Origin: Limnochordia bacterium
GTDB taxonomy: Bacteria > Bacillota > Limnochordia > Darwinibacteriales > DTU012
Direction of reading: 5' to 3'
NCBI GenBank assembly: GCA_007116995.1
Contig: SKHL01000180.1
Span: forward strand, 1 to 33,654
DNA length: 33,654 nucleotides
This document shows positions 16,023 to 24,222 of the stretch, piece after piece. Made by a program: the position numbers and the translations under genes. Each line of letters begins with the position of its first letter. The first letter of the stretch is position 1. The notes beneath the pieces are model-generated. The model had not been told where the DNA came from. It was given only the letters and a program-made list of their open reading frames with translations, and made no database searches.

Positions 16023-17095
16023 TGAGCTTCGATGATGCAGTCGATAGAACTTTAAGCTCTTGGATGAAAAAAGACGGTCCTGAGGGGGATATTGTGTTCG
16101 GGACTCGCATCCGGCTGGCTAGAAACTTAACGAAAACACCTTTCCCAGCTCTTACTGATAGAGAGCAGTTACAGAAGGTGTTAGAAAAGGGAAGTATACT
16201 ACCGGATTCCTTAGGGTCAATTTGTCAATTGAGATTTTTAAGAATGGCGGAAGTAGAAAAACTTGAGCGACAGGTTATGGTGGAGAAACATCTGATTAGT
16301 CCTCGCCATGCCGAAGAAACGGCGCATAAAGGTCTATTGCTATCAGAACAAGAAGACATTAGCATCATGATTAATGAAGAAGATCATTTTCGTATTCAAG
16401 TTCTAACTCCTGGATTACAGTTAGAATATGCCTGGGAATTAGGAAATAGAATTGATGATGGTATTGAGGAACAACTAGACTATGCCTTCGATGAGACAAG
16501 AGGATACTTGACCGCTTGTCCGACGAATGTGGGTACAGGGATGCGGGCGTCAGTTATGTTACACCTGCCTGCACTAGCCCGAGTCAACCAGCTGTCCAAA
16601 GTGCTGTCTTCTGTATCCCAGTTCGGGTTAGTGGTACGAGGTTTATACGGAGAAGGTAGCGACTCTTATGGGAATATATTTCAGATATCAAATCAAGTCT
16701 CGTTAGGACACACAGAAGATGAAATGATAGAGCATTTAGCGAAGGTAACAGGACAAATTATTACGAGTGAACGACAAGCACGAGATTATTTATCCCAACC
16801 AGAACGACGATTAGCTAGCGAAGATTCGATTTACCGTTCCTATGGTATATTAGCGAATGCCCGTGTTATAGGAACGAAGGAAGCCTTAGAACTATTGTCT
16901 CAGGTTCGTTTAGGAATTGATTTGGGTCTAATTACTCATTTAGATCAAAAAATCTTGAAAGAGTTAATGGTTCTCACCCGCTCTGCTCATCTGCAAAAAT
17001 TGATGGGGCAGAATTTACACTCCGAAGAACGGGATCGGCTCCGGGCCAGTCTCATTCGAGATAGATTACGAGTTGATAAAGACACAAAAGGATAG
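16022..17095 (+). CDS. mcsB: Protein-arginine kinase McsB
   Basis: McsB phosphorylates arginine residues on proteins, tagging them for ClpC-ClpP degradation, and removes CtsR from DNA under stress. The 357-residue protein has the phosphagen-kinase fold with ATP-binding arginines in VFGTRIRLARNL, the guanidino-site segment LTACPTNVGTGMRASVM and the phosphate-binding loop VRGLYGEGSDSYGNIFQISN. A C-terminal RDxxxQ-type docking region (RLRASLIRDRLR near the end) is present. It overlaps mcsA by one base and is followed 21 bp later by clpC. Confidence 0.96.
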   Translation: MSFDDAVDRTLSSWMKKDGPEGDIVFGTRIRLARNLTKTPFPALTDREQLQKVLEKGSILPDSLGSICQLRFLRMAEVEKLERQVMVEKHLISPRHAEETAHKGLLLSEQEDISIMINEEDHFRIQVLTPGLQLEYAWELGNRIDDGIEEQLDYAFDETRGYLTACPTNVGTGMRASVMLHLPALARVNQLSKVLSSVSQFGLVVRGLYGEGSDSYGNIFQISNQVSLGHTEDEMIEHLAKVTGQIITSERQARDYLSQPERRLASEDSIYRSYGILANARVIGTKEALELLSQVRLGIDLGLITHLDQKILKELMVLTRSAHLQKLMGQNLHSEERDRLRASLIRDRLRVDKDTKG

Positions 17096-17116
17096 AGAGA
17101 AAAGGATGGTGTAACT

Positions 17117-19528
17117 ATGTTTGGACGCTTTACAAATAGAGCACAAAAAGTGATTGTACTATCCCAGGAAGAGGCGCGGCGGTTAGGACACAATGTGGTT
17201 GGCACTGAGCATATATTGCTTGGATTGATCGCTGAGGGAGAGGGCGTAGCTGCTAAGGCCTTACAAGGGTTAGGTGTTAGTATCGACAAAGTTCGGACCG
17301 AAGTAGAGAAGGTGATTGGACGCGGTCAAAGTGCAACGACTGACCAAATAGGATTTACACCTCGCTCAAAACGGGTGTTAGAGTTAGCTTTTGACGAAGC
17401 ACGCCAATTCGGGCATACTCATATTGGGACCGAGCATATTCTCTTGGGGTTAATTCGTGAGGGAGAGGGCATTGCAGCCCAAGTGCTGAAAAATCTCGGT
17501 GCTGAGCTAGAGAAAATGCGTAAGCAAGTGATCGAGTTATTAGGAGGTTCTGGGTCTGAAACCAGCAAAGCACCACGCAAGACGAAAACACCGACGTTAG
17601 AACAATTTGGCCGAGACTTAACAGAGCTTGCCACTGAAGGAAAACTAGATCCAGTTATTGGGCGTGACAAGGAAATCGAGCGAGTTATTCAAGTTCTTAG
17701 CAGACGCACGAAGAATAATCCGTGTCTAATCGGAGAACCTGGTGTAGGAAAGACGGCTATTGCAGAAGGATTGGCGAATAAGATAGTTAATAATGATGTG
17801 CCTGAGACACTGTTTGAAAAACGGGTAGTTACCTTAGATCTAGGCTCCATGGTCGCAGGTTCAAAGTTTCGTGGTGAATTCGAAGAGCGATTAAAAAAAG
17901 TGATGGAAGAGATTCGACAATCAGGTGACATTATTTTGTTTATTGACGAGATGCACACCATTATTGGCGCTGGTGCCGCTGAAGGAGCGATTGATGCTTC
18001 CAATATTCTGAAACCAGCATTAGCTCGAGGTGAGGTGCAAGCTATTGGAGCGACTACGCTAGACGAATACCGCAAGCATGTGGAACGTGATCCTGCATTA
18101 GAGCGACGGTTCCAACCAGTGCAAGTTAATGAACCTTCGGTGGAAGAAACAATCGCGATCCTCAAGGGACTTCGTGATCGCTATGAAGCACATCATCGTG
18201 TGGAGATTCTTGATCTGGCCGTTGATGCAGCCGCGGTCTTATCTAACCGATATATTTCTGACCGATTTTTACCTGATAAAGCTATCGACCTTTTAGATGA
18301 AGCGGCATCGAAGGTTCGCCTTCAAGGCCTAGTGGTTCCGCCCGAACTCAAGGACTTGGAGGCCAAGGTCGATGAAGTTAAAATAGAGAAGGAATCGGCT
18401 ATTAAAAACGAGGAATTTGAAAAAGCCGCATCTCTTAGGGATCAAGAACAGAAGCTACAAGATGAGATGGAAACTAAACGTTCTACCTGGAAAAGCGATA
18501 AGGGGCGATCCGCAGCAGTGGTTGCCGAAGAAGATATCGCTAATGTTGTCTCAGCTTGGACTGGAATTCCTGTCAATAAAATCGCTCAAGAGGAATCGGA
18601 ACGGCTGTTAAATCTAGAAGAAGTGTTGCACGAGCGTGTTGTTTCGCAAGAAGAAGCGATCTCTGCTGTATCGAAAGCCGTACGCCGGTCTCGGGCCGGG
18701 TTAAAAGATCCGAAACGTCCTATTGGATCATTTATCTTTTTGGGGCCTACTGGTGTAGGTAAGACAGAACTGGCCAAAGCACTGGCTAGTGCCTTGTTTG
18801 GTGATGAAGATGCGATGATTCGGATCGATATGAGTGAGTATATGGAGCGACATGCAGTGTCTCGTCTAGTGGGAGCGCCTCCAGGATATGTTGGCTATGA
18901 TGAGGCCGGACAGCTCACAGAGAAAGTACGCAGACGACCCTATTCTGTAATCCTCTTTGATGAGATTGAAAAGGCACATCCTGAGGTATTTAACATTCTG
19001 TTACAGGTATTAGAAGACGGACGCTTAACCGACTCGAGAGGGCGAACCGTAGATTTCCGCAATACGGTTGTTATTATGACATCTAATGTGGGTGCTCAAC
19101 AGATTCAAAGAGATACCAATATTGGATTCCGTATTAGTGACAGTGAGAAGGACTCCTATCAGGCTATGAAGAGTAAAGTAACAGATGAGTTAAAACGCAG
19201 TTTTCGTCCAGAGTTTCTTAATCGCATAGACGAGGTTATCGTGTTTCATGCCTTGAATAAACAGCAAATCACTAAGATCGTAGATATTATGCTGAAGGAC
19301 TTGGAGAAACAGTTACAGGATAATGATATTCAGATAGAGGTTACAGCTGCCGCCAAGGAACTCATTGCTAATAGAGGATTCGATTTAGACTTTGGTGCAC
19401 GACCATTGAGGCGGGCTATTCAGCGTTTGATTGAGAATCCCTTGTCCGAGGAAATGCTAAGAGGTAAGTTCACGCATGGAGGTACAGTTCACATTGATGC
19501 TAAAGAAGGGGAATTGGTATTCTTCTAA
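17117..19528 (+). CDS. clpC: ATP-dependent Clp protease ATP-binding subunit ClpC
   Basis: ClpC is the AAA+ unfoldase that feeds arginine-phosphorylated and damaged proteins to ClpP. The 803-residue protein has the double N-domain repeat (two VVGTEHILLGLIxEGEG/THIGTEHILLGLI units), D1 Walker A GEPGVGKT (206-213) and the UVR-type middle domain (about 414-450, NEEFEKAASLRDQEQ). D2 has Walker A GPTGVGKT (543-550) and ends with typical GARPLRRAIQR. The start ATG has AAGGATGG upstream. It closes the CtsR operon and is followed by a strong terminator. Confidence 0.97.
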   Translation: MFGRFTNRAQKVIVLSQEEARRLGHNVVGTEHILLGLIAEGEGVAAKALQGLGVSIDKVRTEVEKVIGRGQSATTDQIGFTPRSKRVLELAFDEARQFGHTHIGTEHILLGLIREGEGIAAQVLKNLGAELEKMRKQVIELLGGSGSETSKAPRKTKTPTLEQFGRDLTELATEGKLDPVIGRDKEIERVIQVLSRRTKNNPCLIGEPGVGKTAIAEGLANKIVNNDVPETLFEKRVVTLDLGSMVAGSKFRGEFEERLKKVMEEIRQSGDIILFIDEMHTIIGAGAAEGAIDASNILKPALARGEVQAIGATTLDEYRKHVERDPALERRFQPVQVNEPSVEETIAILKGLRDRYEAHHRVEILDLAVDAAAVLSNRYISDRFLPDKAIDLLDEAASKVRLQGLVVPPELKDLEAKVDEVKIEKESAIKNEEFEKAASLRDQEQKLQDEMETKRSTWKSDKGRSAAVVAEEDIANVVSAWTGIPVNKIAQEESERLLNLEEVLHERVVSQEEAISAVSKAVRRSRAGLKDPKRPIGSFIFLGPTGVGKTELAKALASALFGDEDAMIRIDMSEYMERHAVSRLVGAPPGYVGYDEAGQLTEKVRRRPYSVILFDEIEKAHPEVFNILLQVLEDGRLTDSRGRTVDFRNTVVIMTSNVGAQQIQRDTNIGFRISDSEKDSYQAMKSKVTDELKRSFRPEFLNRIDEVIVFHALNKQQITKIVDIMLKDLEKQLQDNDIQIEVTAAAKELIANRGFDLDFGARPLRRAIQRLIENPLSEEMLRGKFTHGGTVHIDAKEGELVFF

Positions 19529-19533
19529 GGAGC

Positions 19534-19575
19534 AGACACAAGCTAAGTTTTCTTTGCTTAGCTTGTGTCTTTTTT
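19534..19575 (+). terminator. Terminator of the ctsR-clpC operon
   Basis: A perfect 14-bp stem (19534-19547 against 19557-19570) has a 9-nt loop and is followed by T's to 19575, 6 bp after the clpC stop. Confidence 0.93.
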
Positions 19576-19586
19576 ATGCACATTTG

Positions 19587-19615
19587 TTGTGTGCAGGTAT
19601 CTCCAGTGGTATAAT
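19587..19615 (+). promoter_or_regulatory. Promoter of radA-disA
   Basis: TATAAT at 19610-19615 has the extended -10 dinucleotide TG one base upstream. TTGTGT at 19587-19592 lies 17 bp before it. It restarts transcription after the clpC terminator. Confidence 0.7.
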
Positions 19616-19645
19616 ATAGGTAACGATGACTTTAGGAGAGGTATG

Positions 19646-21028
19646 ATGCCAAAGAGAACGACGCGGTTTGTTTGCCAAAATTGTGGCACCGAATTTTCAA
19701 AATGGATGGGAAAGTGCTCTGGATGTAGCGAGTGGAATACTCTAGCAGAGGAAGTCGTGCCTAAAGGGAGCAGTCATAGTCAGACCGTTTGGACGAACAA
19801 TGCAGGTTCAGGCAAACCTGAATCGATCTCCGATGTGAAGGCCCATCAAGAGCAACGCTTCTCGAGCGGAATCCCAGAGCTTGATCGAGTTCTAGGTGGG
19901 GGAATTGTGCCTGGCTCTTTAGGTCTAGTTGGGGGTGAACCAGGTATTGGTAAATCCACATTATTGATGCAAGTAGCGGCCTGTGTAGCCGCACAAAGGG
20001 GAACGGTATTATATGTTTCAGGCGAAGAGTCGCCGACCCAATTAAAGCTAAGGGCCCAACGTTTAGACGTTTTGAATTCCAATCTGCAAGTTGTCGCGCA
20101 GGCTAATGCGGGGATAATCGGACAGCATATTCGGGAGTATATGCCAAAGTTAGTGCTGATAGATTCGATCCAAACTATTTATCAGGAAGATCTGTCCTCT
20201 GCTCCTGGTAGCGTAGGGCAAGTACGAGAAGGAGCTACCTTCTTTTTGCAGTTAGCGAAGAGTTTAGAGATACCCATTATTTTAGTAGGACATGTGACTA
20301 AGGGTGGCTCATTTGCAGGACCAAAGGTATTAGAACATGCGGTGGATTATGTCTTATATTTTGAAGGAGATAATCATAATACCTTTCGCATCATTCGTGG
20401 TGTGAAAAATCGATATGGATCCACGAATGAAGTGGGAATCTTTGATATGACCGATAAAGGATTAACTGAGGTGAGCAATCCATCGCAACTATTTCTTTCT
20501 CAACGTCCGATAGGTAGTTCAGGTTCTGTCGTTGTTCCATGCATGGAGGGAACACGACCTTTGCTAGTAGAGGTTCAGGCTTTAGTGGGGCCAACAGCTT
20601 TTCAGGGAACTCCTCGACGTCAAACTACTGGAGTTGACTACCAGCGCTTTTCCATTATCTTAGCTGTACTCGAGAAACGCCAGGGGTATCCTTTGCAAAC
20701 GCAGGATGTTTTTTTGAATGTGGCTGGAGGATTTAAGCTTACAGAGCCAGCGGCTGATTTAGGAGTCGCTGTAGCCATCGCTAGTAGTGTGTGTAATCAG
20801 GCCGTGGATCCCCATTGGGCTGTGCTAGGAGAAGTGGGTTTAGCTGGAGAGGTGCGGGCTGTCAACTATCTTGAGCAACGACTCCGTGAGTTAACCAAGT
20901 TGGGCTTTAAGAAATGCCTGGTTCCAGCGGGGAATAGTAAGGTAAAAGGGGAGATGGAGTTAGTGTACGTTAGTACCATTCAAGAAGCGTTAGATACGGT
21001 CTTTAAGTATAGGCAGAAGGGAGGGTAA
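19646..21028 (+). CDS. radA: DNA repair protein RadA
   Basis: RadA (Sms) is a RecA-like, Lon-related branch-migration ATPase in recombination repair. From the second of two tandem ATGs (19646, five bases after AGGAGAGG) it has 460 residues; 19643 is the alternative. Domains in order: zinc finger CxxC...CxxC (VCQNCG, KCSGC), Walker A GGEPGIGKST (about 96-105), the RadA-specific KNRYG motif (Lys254) and the C-terminal Lon-protease-like domain (LGEVGLAGEVRAV). The frame upstream to 19565 crosses the promoter and is not coding. disA starts 3 bp downstream. Confidence 0.96.
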   Translation: MPKRTTRFVCQNCGTEFSKWMGKCSGCSEWNTLAEEVVPKGSSHSQTVWTNNAGSGKPESISDVKAHQEQRFSSGIPELDRVLGGGIVPGSLGLVGGEPGIGKSTLLMQVAACVAAQRGTVLYVSGEESPTQLKLRAQRLDVLNSNLQVVAQANAGIIGQHIREYMPKLVLIDSIQTIYQEDLSSAPGSVGQVREGATFFLQLAKSLEIPIILVGHVTKGGSFAGPKVLEHAVDYVLYFEGDNHNTFRIIRGVKNRYGSTNEVGIFDMTDKGLTEVSNPSQLFLSQRPIGSSGSVVVPCMEGTRPLLVEVQALVGPTAFQGTPRRQTTGVDYQRFSIILAVLEKRQGYPLQTQDVFLNVAGGFKLTEPAADLGVAVAIASSVCNQAVDPHWAVLGEVGLAGEVRAVNYLEQRLRELTKLGFKKCLVPAGNSKVKGEMELVYVSTIQEALDTVFKYRQKGG

Positions 21029-21031
21029 TGG

Positions 21032-22108
21032 GTGAAGCAAGATACTAGCTATGAACAATCATTACGTAAACATTTAAAACTTGTATCTCCAGGGACTGTA
21101 GTGAATGAAGGCTTAGAGAATGTGTTGCGAGCAAAAACTGGGGGACTAATCGTTGTTAGTGATAATGATGATGTATTAAGTTTGGTCAATGGCGGATTTA
21201 AAATTGATGCAGAAATGCATCCGGCTTCACTCTATGAATTAGCAAAGATGGATGGTGCGTTGGTTCTCTCGAGTGATGCCAAGCGAATATTATATGCGAA
21301 TGCCCAACTAACTCCGGATCCTATGATTTCTAGTTTTGAGACAGGTACCCGCCACCGGACTGCAGAGCGAGTCGCGAAACAGACAGGCCAATTAGTTATT
21401 TCTATTTCCCAGAGACGAAATGTCATTACTATGTATTGGGGCAATTATAAATTTGTGTTACGTGATGTTAGTGTAGTTCTTACCAAGGCAAATCAAGCGT
21501 TATCCACCCTAGAGAAATATAAGAGTGTATTTGAGCAGTCATTAACTAACTTAAGTGCATTAGAGTTTGAAGATTTTGCTACCCTATTTGACGTGTCCAC
21601 TGTCATTCAACGTGGTCAAATGGTTTTCCGAATTGCCACAGAAATAGAACGCTATATCGAGCAGCTTGGTTCTGAAGGTCGTCTGGTCCATATGCAATTA
21701 GAAGAGTTGATGGTGGATATAGAGGATGAGGGACTTCTTGTTGCTAAGGATTATTTATTCATAGAGGAAACGTCGTCACAGAAGGTTTGGAATGAGATAG
21801 CTAGTTGGGATTCAGAAGATCTCCTAGATTTATCAGCTATATCACGGGCTTTAGGACATATCAGTCACATGAATAACTTGGATCAATCCCTAACCCCGAA
21901 AGGGTATCGGATTCTGGGAAAGATACCAAGATTACCCATGCCGGTGGTTGAGAATTTGGTTCAGACCTTCCAGGCATTACCTGCGATTGTCGACGCCTCC
22001 ATTGAGGAATTAGATGAAGTGGAGGGTATTGGCGAGGTAAGGGCTAGAACTATTCGAGAAGGATTACGGCGCTTACGGGAACAAGTGTTGTTAGATCGGC
22101 ATCTCTAG
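21032..22108 (+). CDS. disA: DNA integrity scanning protein, diadenylate cyclase DisA
   Basis: DisA makes c-di-AMP from two ATP while scanning DNA, and stops at branched structures. The 358-residue protein has the DAC domain with DGA (Asp74-Ala76) and RHR (107-109) motifs, both needed for catalysis. A helical linker follows, and a C-terminal helix-hairpin-helix domain (VDASIEELDEVEGIGEVRAR) binds DNA. The start is GTG with AAGGGAGGG upstream. Its position right after radA is the standard Firmicute arrangement. Confidence 0.96.
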   Translation: MKQDTSYEQSLRKHLKLVSPGTVVNEGLENVLRAKTGGLIVVSDNDDVLSLVNGGFKIDAEMHPASLYELAKMDGALVLSSDAKRILYANAQLTPDPMISSFETGTRHRTAERVAKQTGQLVISISQRRNVITMYWGNYKFVLRDVSVVLTKANQALSTLEKYKSVFEQSLTNLSALEFEDFATLFDVSTVIQRGQMVFRIATEIERYIEQLGSEGRLVHMQLEELMVDIEDEGLLVAKDYLFIEETSSQKVWNEIASWDSEDLLDLSAISRALGHISHMNNLDQSLTPKGYRILGKIPRLPMPVVENLVQTFQALPAIVDASIEELDEVEGIGEVRARTIREGLRRLREQVLLDRHL

Positions 22109-22228
22109 ATTTATAGAATTACGAGTATCTACATAGTGACTGAGCGGGTATGTACTTGTTTTATTTGGACGATAGCTGCCGAAAATCGGTGTTTTCATGA
22201 GCATTTTGTGGGAAATTAAGGGTGAAGA

Positions 22229-22257
22229 TTGACTTTTCACACAGAAAGTGATAAATT
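22229..22257 (+). promoter_or_regulatory. Promoter of carD
   Basis: TTGACT at 22229-22234 and TAAATT at 22252-22257 are 17 bp apart, with an extended-type TG one base before the -10. A short GCCGA/TCGGT hairpin followed by TGTTTT lies further upstream (about 22180) and could weakly terminate disA transcripts. Confidence 0.65.
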
Positions 22258-22304
22258 ATATATTGAAAGCCTTAGTAACCTGGGGCGGATTGGGGGTTCT
22301 AGCT

Positions 22305-22790
22305 GTGTACAATATTGGGGATAAAGTGGTATACCCCATGCATGGTGCTGGAATTATTGAAGCCATAGAGGAACAAGAGGTTTTAGGTGAAAAACAGCAT
22401 TATTATATCATGGCGATGCCAATAGGCGATATGAAAGTAATGATTCCTATGAGTTCGGTTGACAGTATCGGTCTCCGTGAAGTCATCACAGCCGATGAAG
22501 CAGAACAGGTAATTCAGATTCTTCGTGGAGAACGGTCAGGAATGTCTCAGAATTGGAACCACCGTTATCGTGCAAACATGGAAAAGATTAAAAGTGGTGA
22601 TGTTTATTCTGTCGCCGAGGTTGTGCGTAATCTATCATTGCGCGACCGGGAAAAGGGACTATCTACGGGCGAGCGTAAAATGCTAGAAACCGCTAGGCAG
22701 ATACTCATTAGCGAGCTTGTTCTAGCCCAGGAGAGCACAGAAGAACAGGTACATACTATGCTTGTAGAGTTTTTTGAGGAGAGGGGGTAG
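22305..22790 (+). CDS. CarD family transcriptional regulator
   Basis: CarD-type proteins bind the RNA polymerase beta subunit through an RID/Tudor-like domain and stabilise open promoter complexes. The start chosen is GTG at 22305, giving MYNIGDKVVYPMHGAGIIEA, the family's canonical beginning, and 161 residues, the normal length. An in-frame ATG at 22248 would add a non-conserved hydrophobic stretch overlapping the promoter. Conserved MPIGDMKVMIPM follows, then a C-terminal helical DNA-binding part (WNHRYRANMEKIKSGD, DREKGLSTGERKMLETAR). Many Clostridia keep carD in this same place between disA and the PIN-TRAM gene. Confidence 0.93.
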   Translation: MYNIGDKVVYPMHGAGIIEAIEEQEVLGEKQHYYIMAMPIGDMKVMIPMSSVDSIGLREVITADEAEQVIQILRGERSGMSQNWNHRYRANMEKIKSGDVYSVAEVVRNLSLRDREKGLSTGERKMLETARQILISELVLAQESTEEQVHTMLVEFFEERG

Positions 22791-22862
22791 AATTGGGCCA
22801 CAGCTCTCTCTGAAATTTTCGGATTTATCTGGAATACTATTTTTATATTTGGTTAATACTAA

Positions 22863-22915
22863 CACTACATCAAAAGATATTCTTTATTTGAACAAAGAAA
22901 TCCGATGTTGTAGTG
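22863..22915 (+). promoter_or_regulatory. Nested hairpins in the leader of the PIN-TRAM gene
   Basis: CACTACATC (22863-22871) can pair with GATG..GTAGTG (22904-22915, TT bulge). Inside, TTCTTT (22880-22885) pairs with AAAGAA (22894-22899). The structure ends 15 bp before the Shine-Dalgarno AGGAGG at 22931. The function is unknown. Confidence 0.4.
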
Positions 22916-22947
22916 GCTACATGTTTATGGAGGAGGTGAAGTATGGT

Positions 22948-24024
22948 TTGGAACGACTCTTGCGTATAATTTTTGCCGTTTGTGGTGGGTTTATTGGATT
23001 CCACGGTGCTTCCTACGCAATTGATCGGGGCGTGACACTGCAAATTGCTGACACTCGCATTATTTCAGCGGTTTTAATTACAGGCGGAGCTCTTATTGGT
23101 TTGAGTTTTAGTCCTTTGATCATAAGGAAACTGAATACTTCTTTCAGTTGTTTGGTGTCAGCAATACACAAAACACCAACCGGAGACGTGTTGGGAGGAG
23201 CTGTGGGTTTATTACTTGGTTTATTGGTTGCTATCTTGGTGACTATTCCTTTGCCAAACGAAATACCTGTTGTGGGAGAGTACCTACCAGTAATGGTTAC
23301 CTTGCTTTTAGGATATCTCGGTTGGTCAGTGGGAGTACGAAAACGAGATGAGGTATTAGGAATTTTTTCTCGCTCTAGCGAGCGTGGAATAGGCCTTAAG
23401 GATAAGAAAGTGCTTGGAAATCCAAAGATTCTCGATACCAGTGTAATTATTGATGGCCGAATAGCAGATATTACTAAGTCAGGCTTTATAGAAGGGCCAT
23501 TGATTGTACCTAATTTTGTATTAGAAGAATTGCAGCATATTGCAGATTCCTCTGATGCCCTAAAGCGAAATCGAGGCCGTCGTGGACTGGATATACTGAA
23601 CAAAATTCAAAAAGAACCATATGTATCTGTTCTAATCCTAGATAAAGATTTTGATGAGATAAGTGAGGTTGACTCGAAATTAGTTAAGCTAGCCAAAGTA
23701 ATGGCTGGGAAAGTAATCACTAACGATTATAATCTAAACAAGGTATGTGAGCTACAGGATGTAGCTGTGCTAAACATAAATGAATTAGCTAATGCGGTTA
23801 AACCTGTGGTATTACCGGGGGAAGAATTGCGAGTTCATGTGATTAAGGATGGAAAAGAACAAGGCCAAGGGGTTGCCTATTTAGACGATGGTACGATGAT
23901 CGTTGTCGACGGAGGCCGGCGTTTTATTGGAGAAACGATTGGCGTTTTAGTTACAAGTGTTTTACAAACTGCCGCAGGACGGATGATATTCGCTAAACCA
24001 AAAGCGATGGAACGGGCATTATAA
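22948..24024 (+). CDS. PIN and TRAM domain membrane protein (YacL family)
   Basis: This is a putative membrane-bound endoribonuclease. Four hydrophobic segments (about residues 3-125) precede a PIN domain whose acidic residues are visible: LDTSVIIDGRIADI, EEL in FVLEELQHIADS, DSKLVKLA and ITNDYNLNK. A C-terminal TRAM domain (GQGVAYLDDGTMIVVDGGRR) probably binds RNA. The start is uncertain. AGGAGG (22931-22936) favours TTG at 22948, giving MERLLRIIFAVCGG and 358 residues; in-frame ATGs at 22921 and 22927 lie before that site, and a nearer ATG at 22943 is out of frame. The family is conserved between disA/carD and ispD in Firmicutes. Confidence 0.92.
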   Translation: MERLLRIIFAVCGGFIGFHGASYAIDRGVTLQIADTRIISAVLITGGALIGLSFSPLIIRKLNTSFSCLVSAIHKTPTGDVLGGAVGLLLGLLVAILVTIPLPNEIPVVGEYLPVMVTLLLGYLGWSVGVRKRDEVLGIFSRSSERGIGLKDKKVLGNPKILDTSVIIDGRIADITKSGFIEGPLIVPNFVLEELQHIADSSDALKRNRGRRGLDILNKIQKEPYVSVLILDKDFDEISEVDSKLVKLAKVMAGKVITNDYNLNKVCELQDVAVLNINELANAVKPVVLPGEELRVHVIKDGKEQGQGVAYLDDGTMIVVDGGRRFIGETIGVLVTSVLQTAAGRMIFAKPKAMERAL

Positions 24025-24035
24025 CCATGGTTAGT

Positions 24036-24066
24036 ACCCCGGTGTAGCATCTGCACCGGGGTTAAT
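24036..24066 (+). terminator. Terminator after the PIN-TRAM gene
   Basis: A perfect 9-bp GC-rich stem ACCCCGGTG (24036-24044) with CACCGGGGT (24054-24062) is followed by a short TAATT tract. The tail is weak, so termination may be partial. Confidence 0.7.
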
Positions 24067-24100
24067 TATGCCTGCTCCAAAAATTGATGTTATCGGTGAA

Positions 24101-24167
24101 CCGTGCCCATGTCGCCAAACTTCCAGAGTTCGTTTTTCGATGGTTCGTCCAAGAATGTTTGGCGATA
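24101..24167 (+). repeat. Dispersed element, copy A
   Basis: A 67-bp sequence has a close relative, in opposite orientation, at 31074-31142. Shared blocks include CCGT(G/A)CCCATGTC, CCAAACTTC, TTTCGATGG and ATGTTTGGCGA. The core (24110-24167) is bounded by terminal inverted repeats TGTCGCCAAAC and GTTTGGCGATA (10 of 11 matching). It lies between the PIN-TRAM terminator and ispDF, and its right end may supply the -35 of the next promoter. It does not encode a protein of plausible function. Confidence 0.75.
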
Positions 24168-24188
24168 TCGGGGTCTACTCACTATAGG
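24159..24188 (+). promoter_or_regulatory. Possible promoter of ispDF
   Basis: TTGGCG at 24159-24164, within the right terminal repeat of element copy A, and TATAGG at 24183-24188 are 18 bp apart. Both boxes are imperfect. This is the only candidate seen between the terminator and the gene. Confidence 0.35.
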
Positions 24189-24222
24189 ACTAGTTTCATC
24201 CACAAGGAGGGTGTTGATTAAT

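Noticed and set aside
17689..18165. 158-codon open frame opposite clpC
   Set aside because: It lies antisense to the conserved D1 ATPase domain; its composition is that of a mirror frame.
23013..23603. 196-codon open frame opposite the PIN-TRAM gene
   Set aside because: It is antisense to a well-supported gene, Ser/Pro/Arg-rich as expected of a shadow frame, and has no ribosome site or family match.
24103..24222. N-terminal extension of IspDF, similar to a short - strand frame at 30985-31206
   Set aside because: The similarity is that of the dispersed DNA element, not of a protein; the gene starts at 24223 with its own ribosome site.
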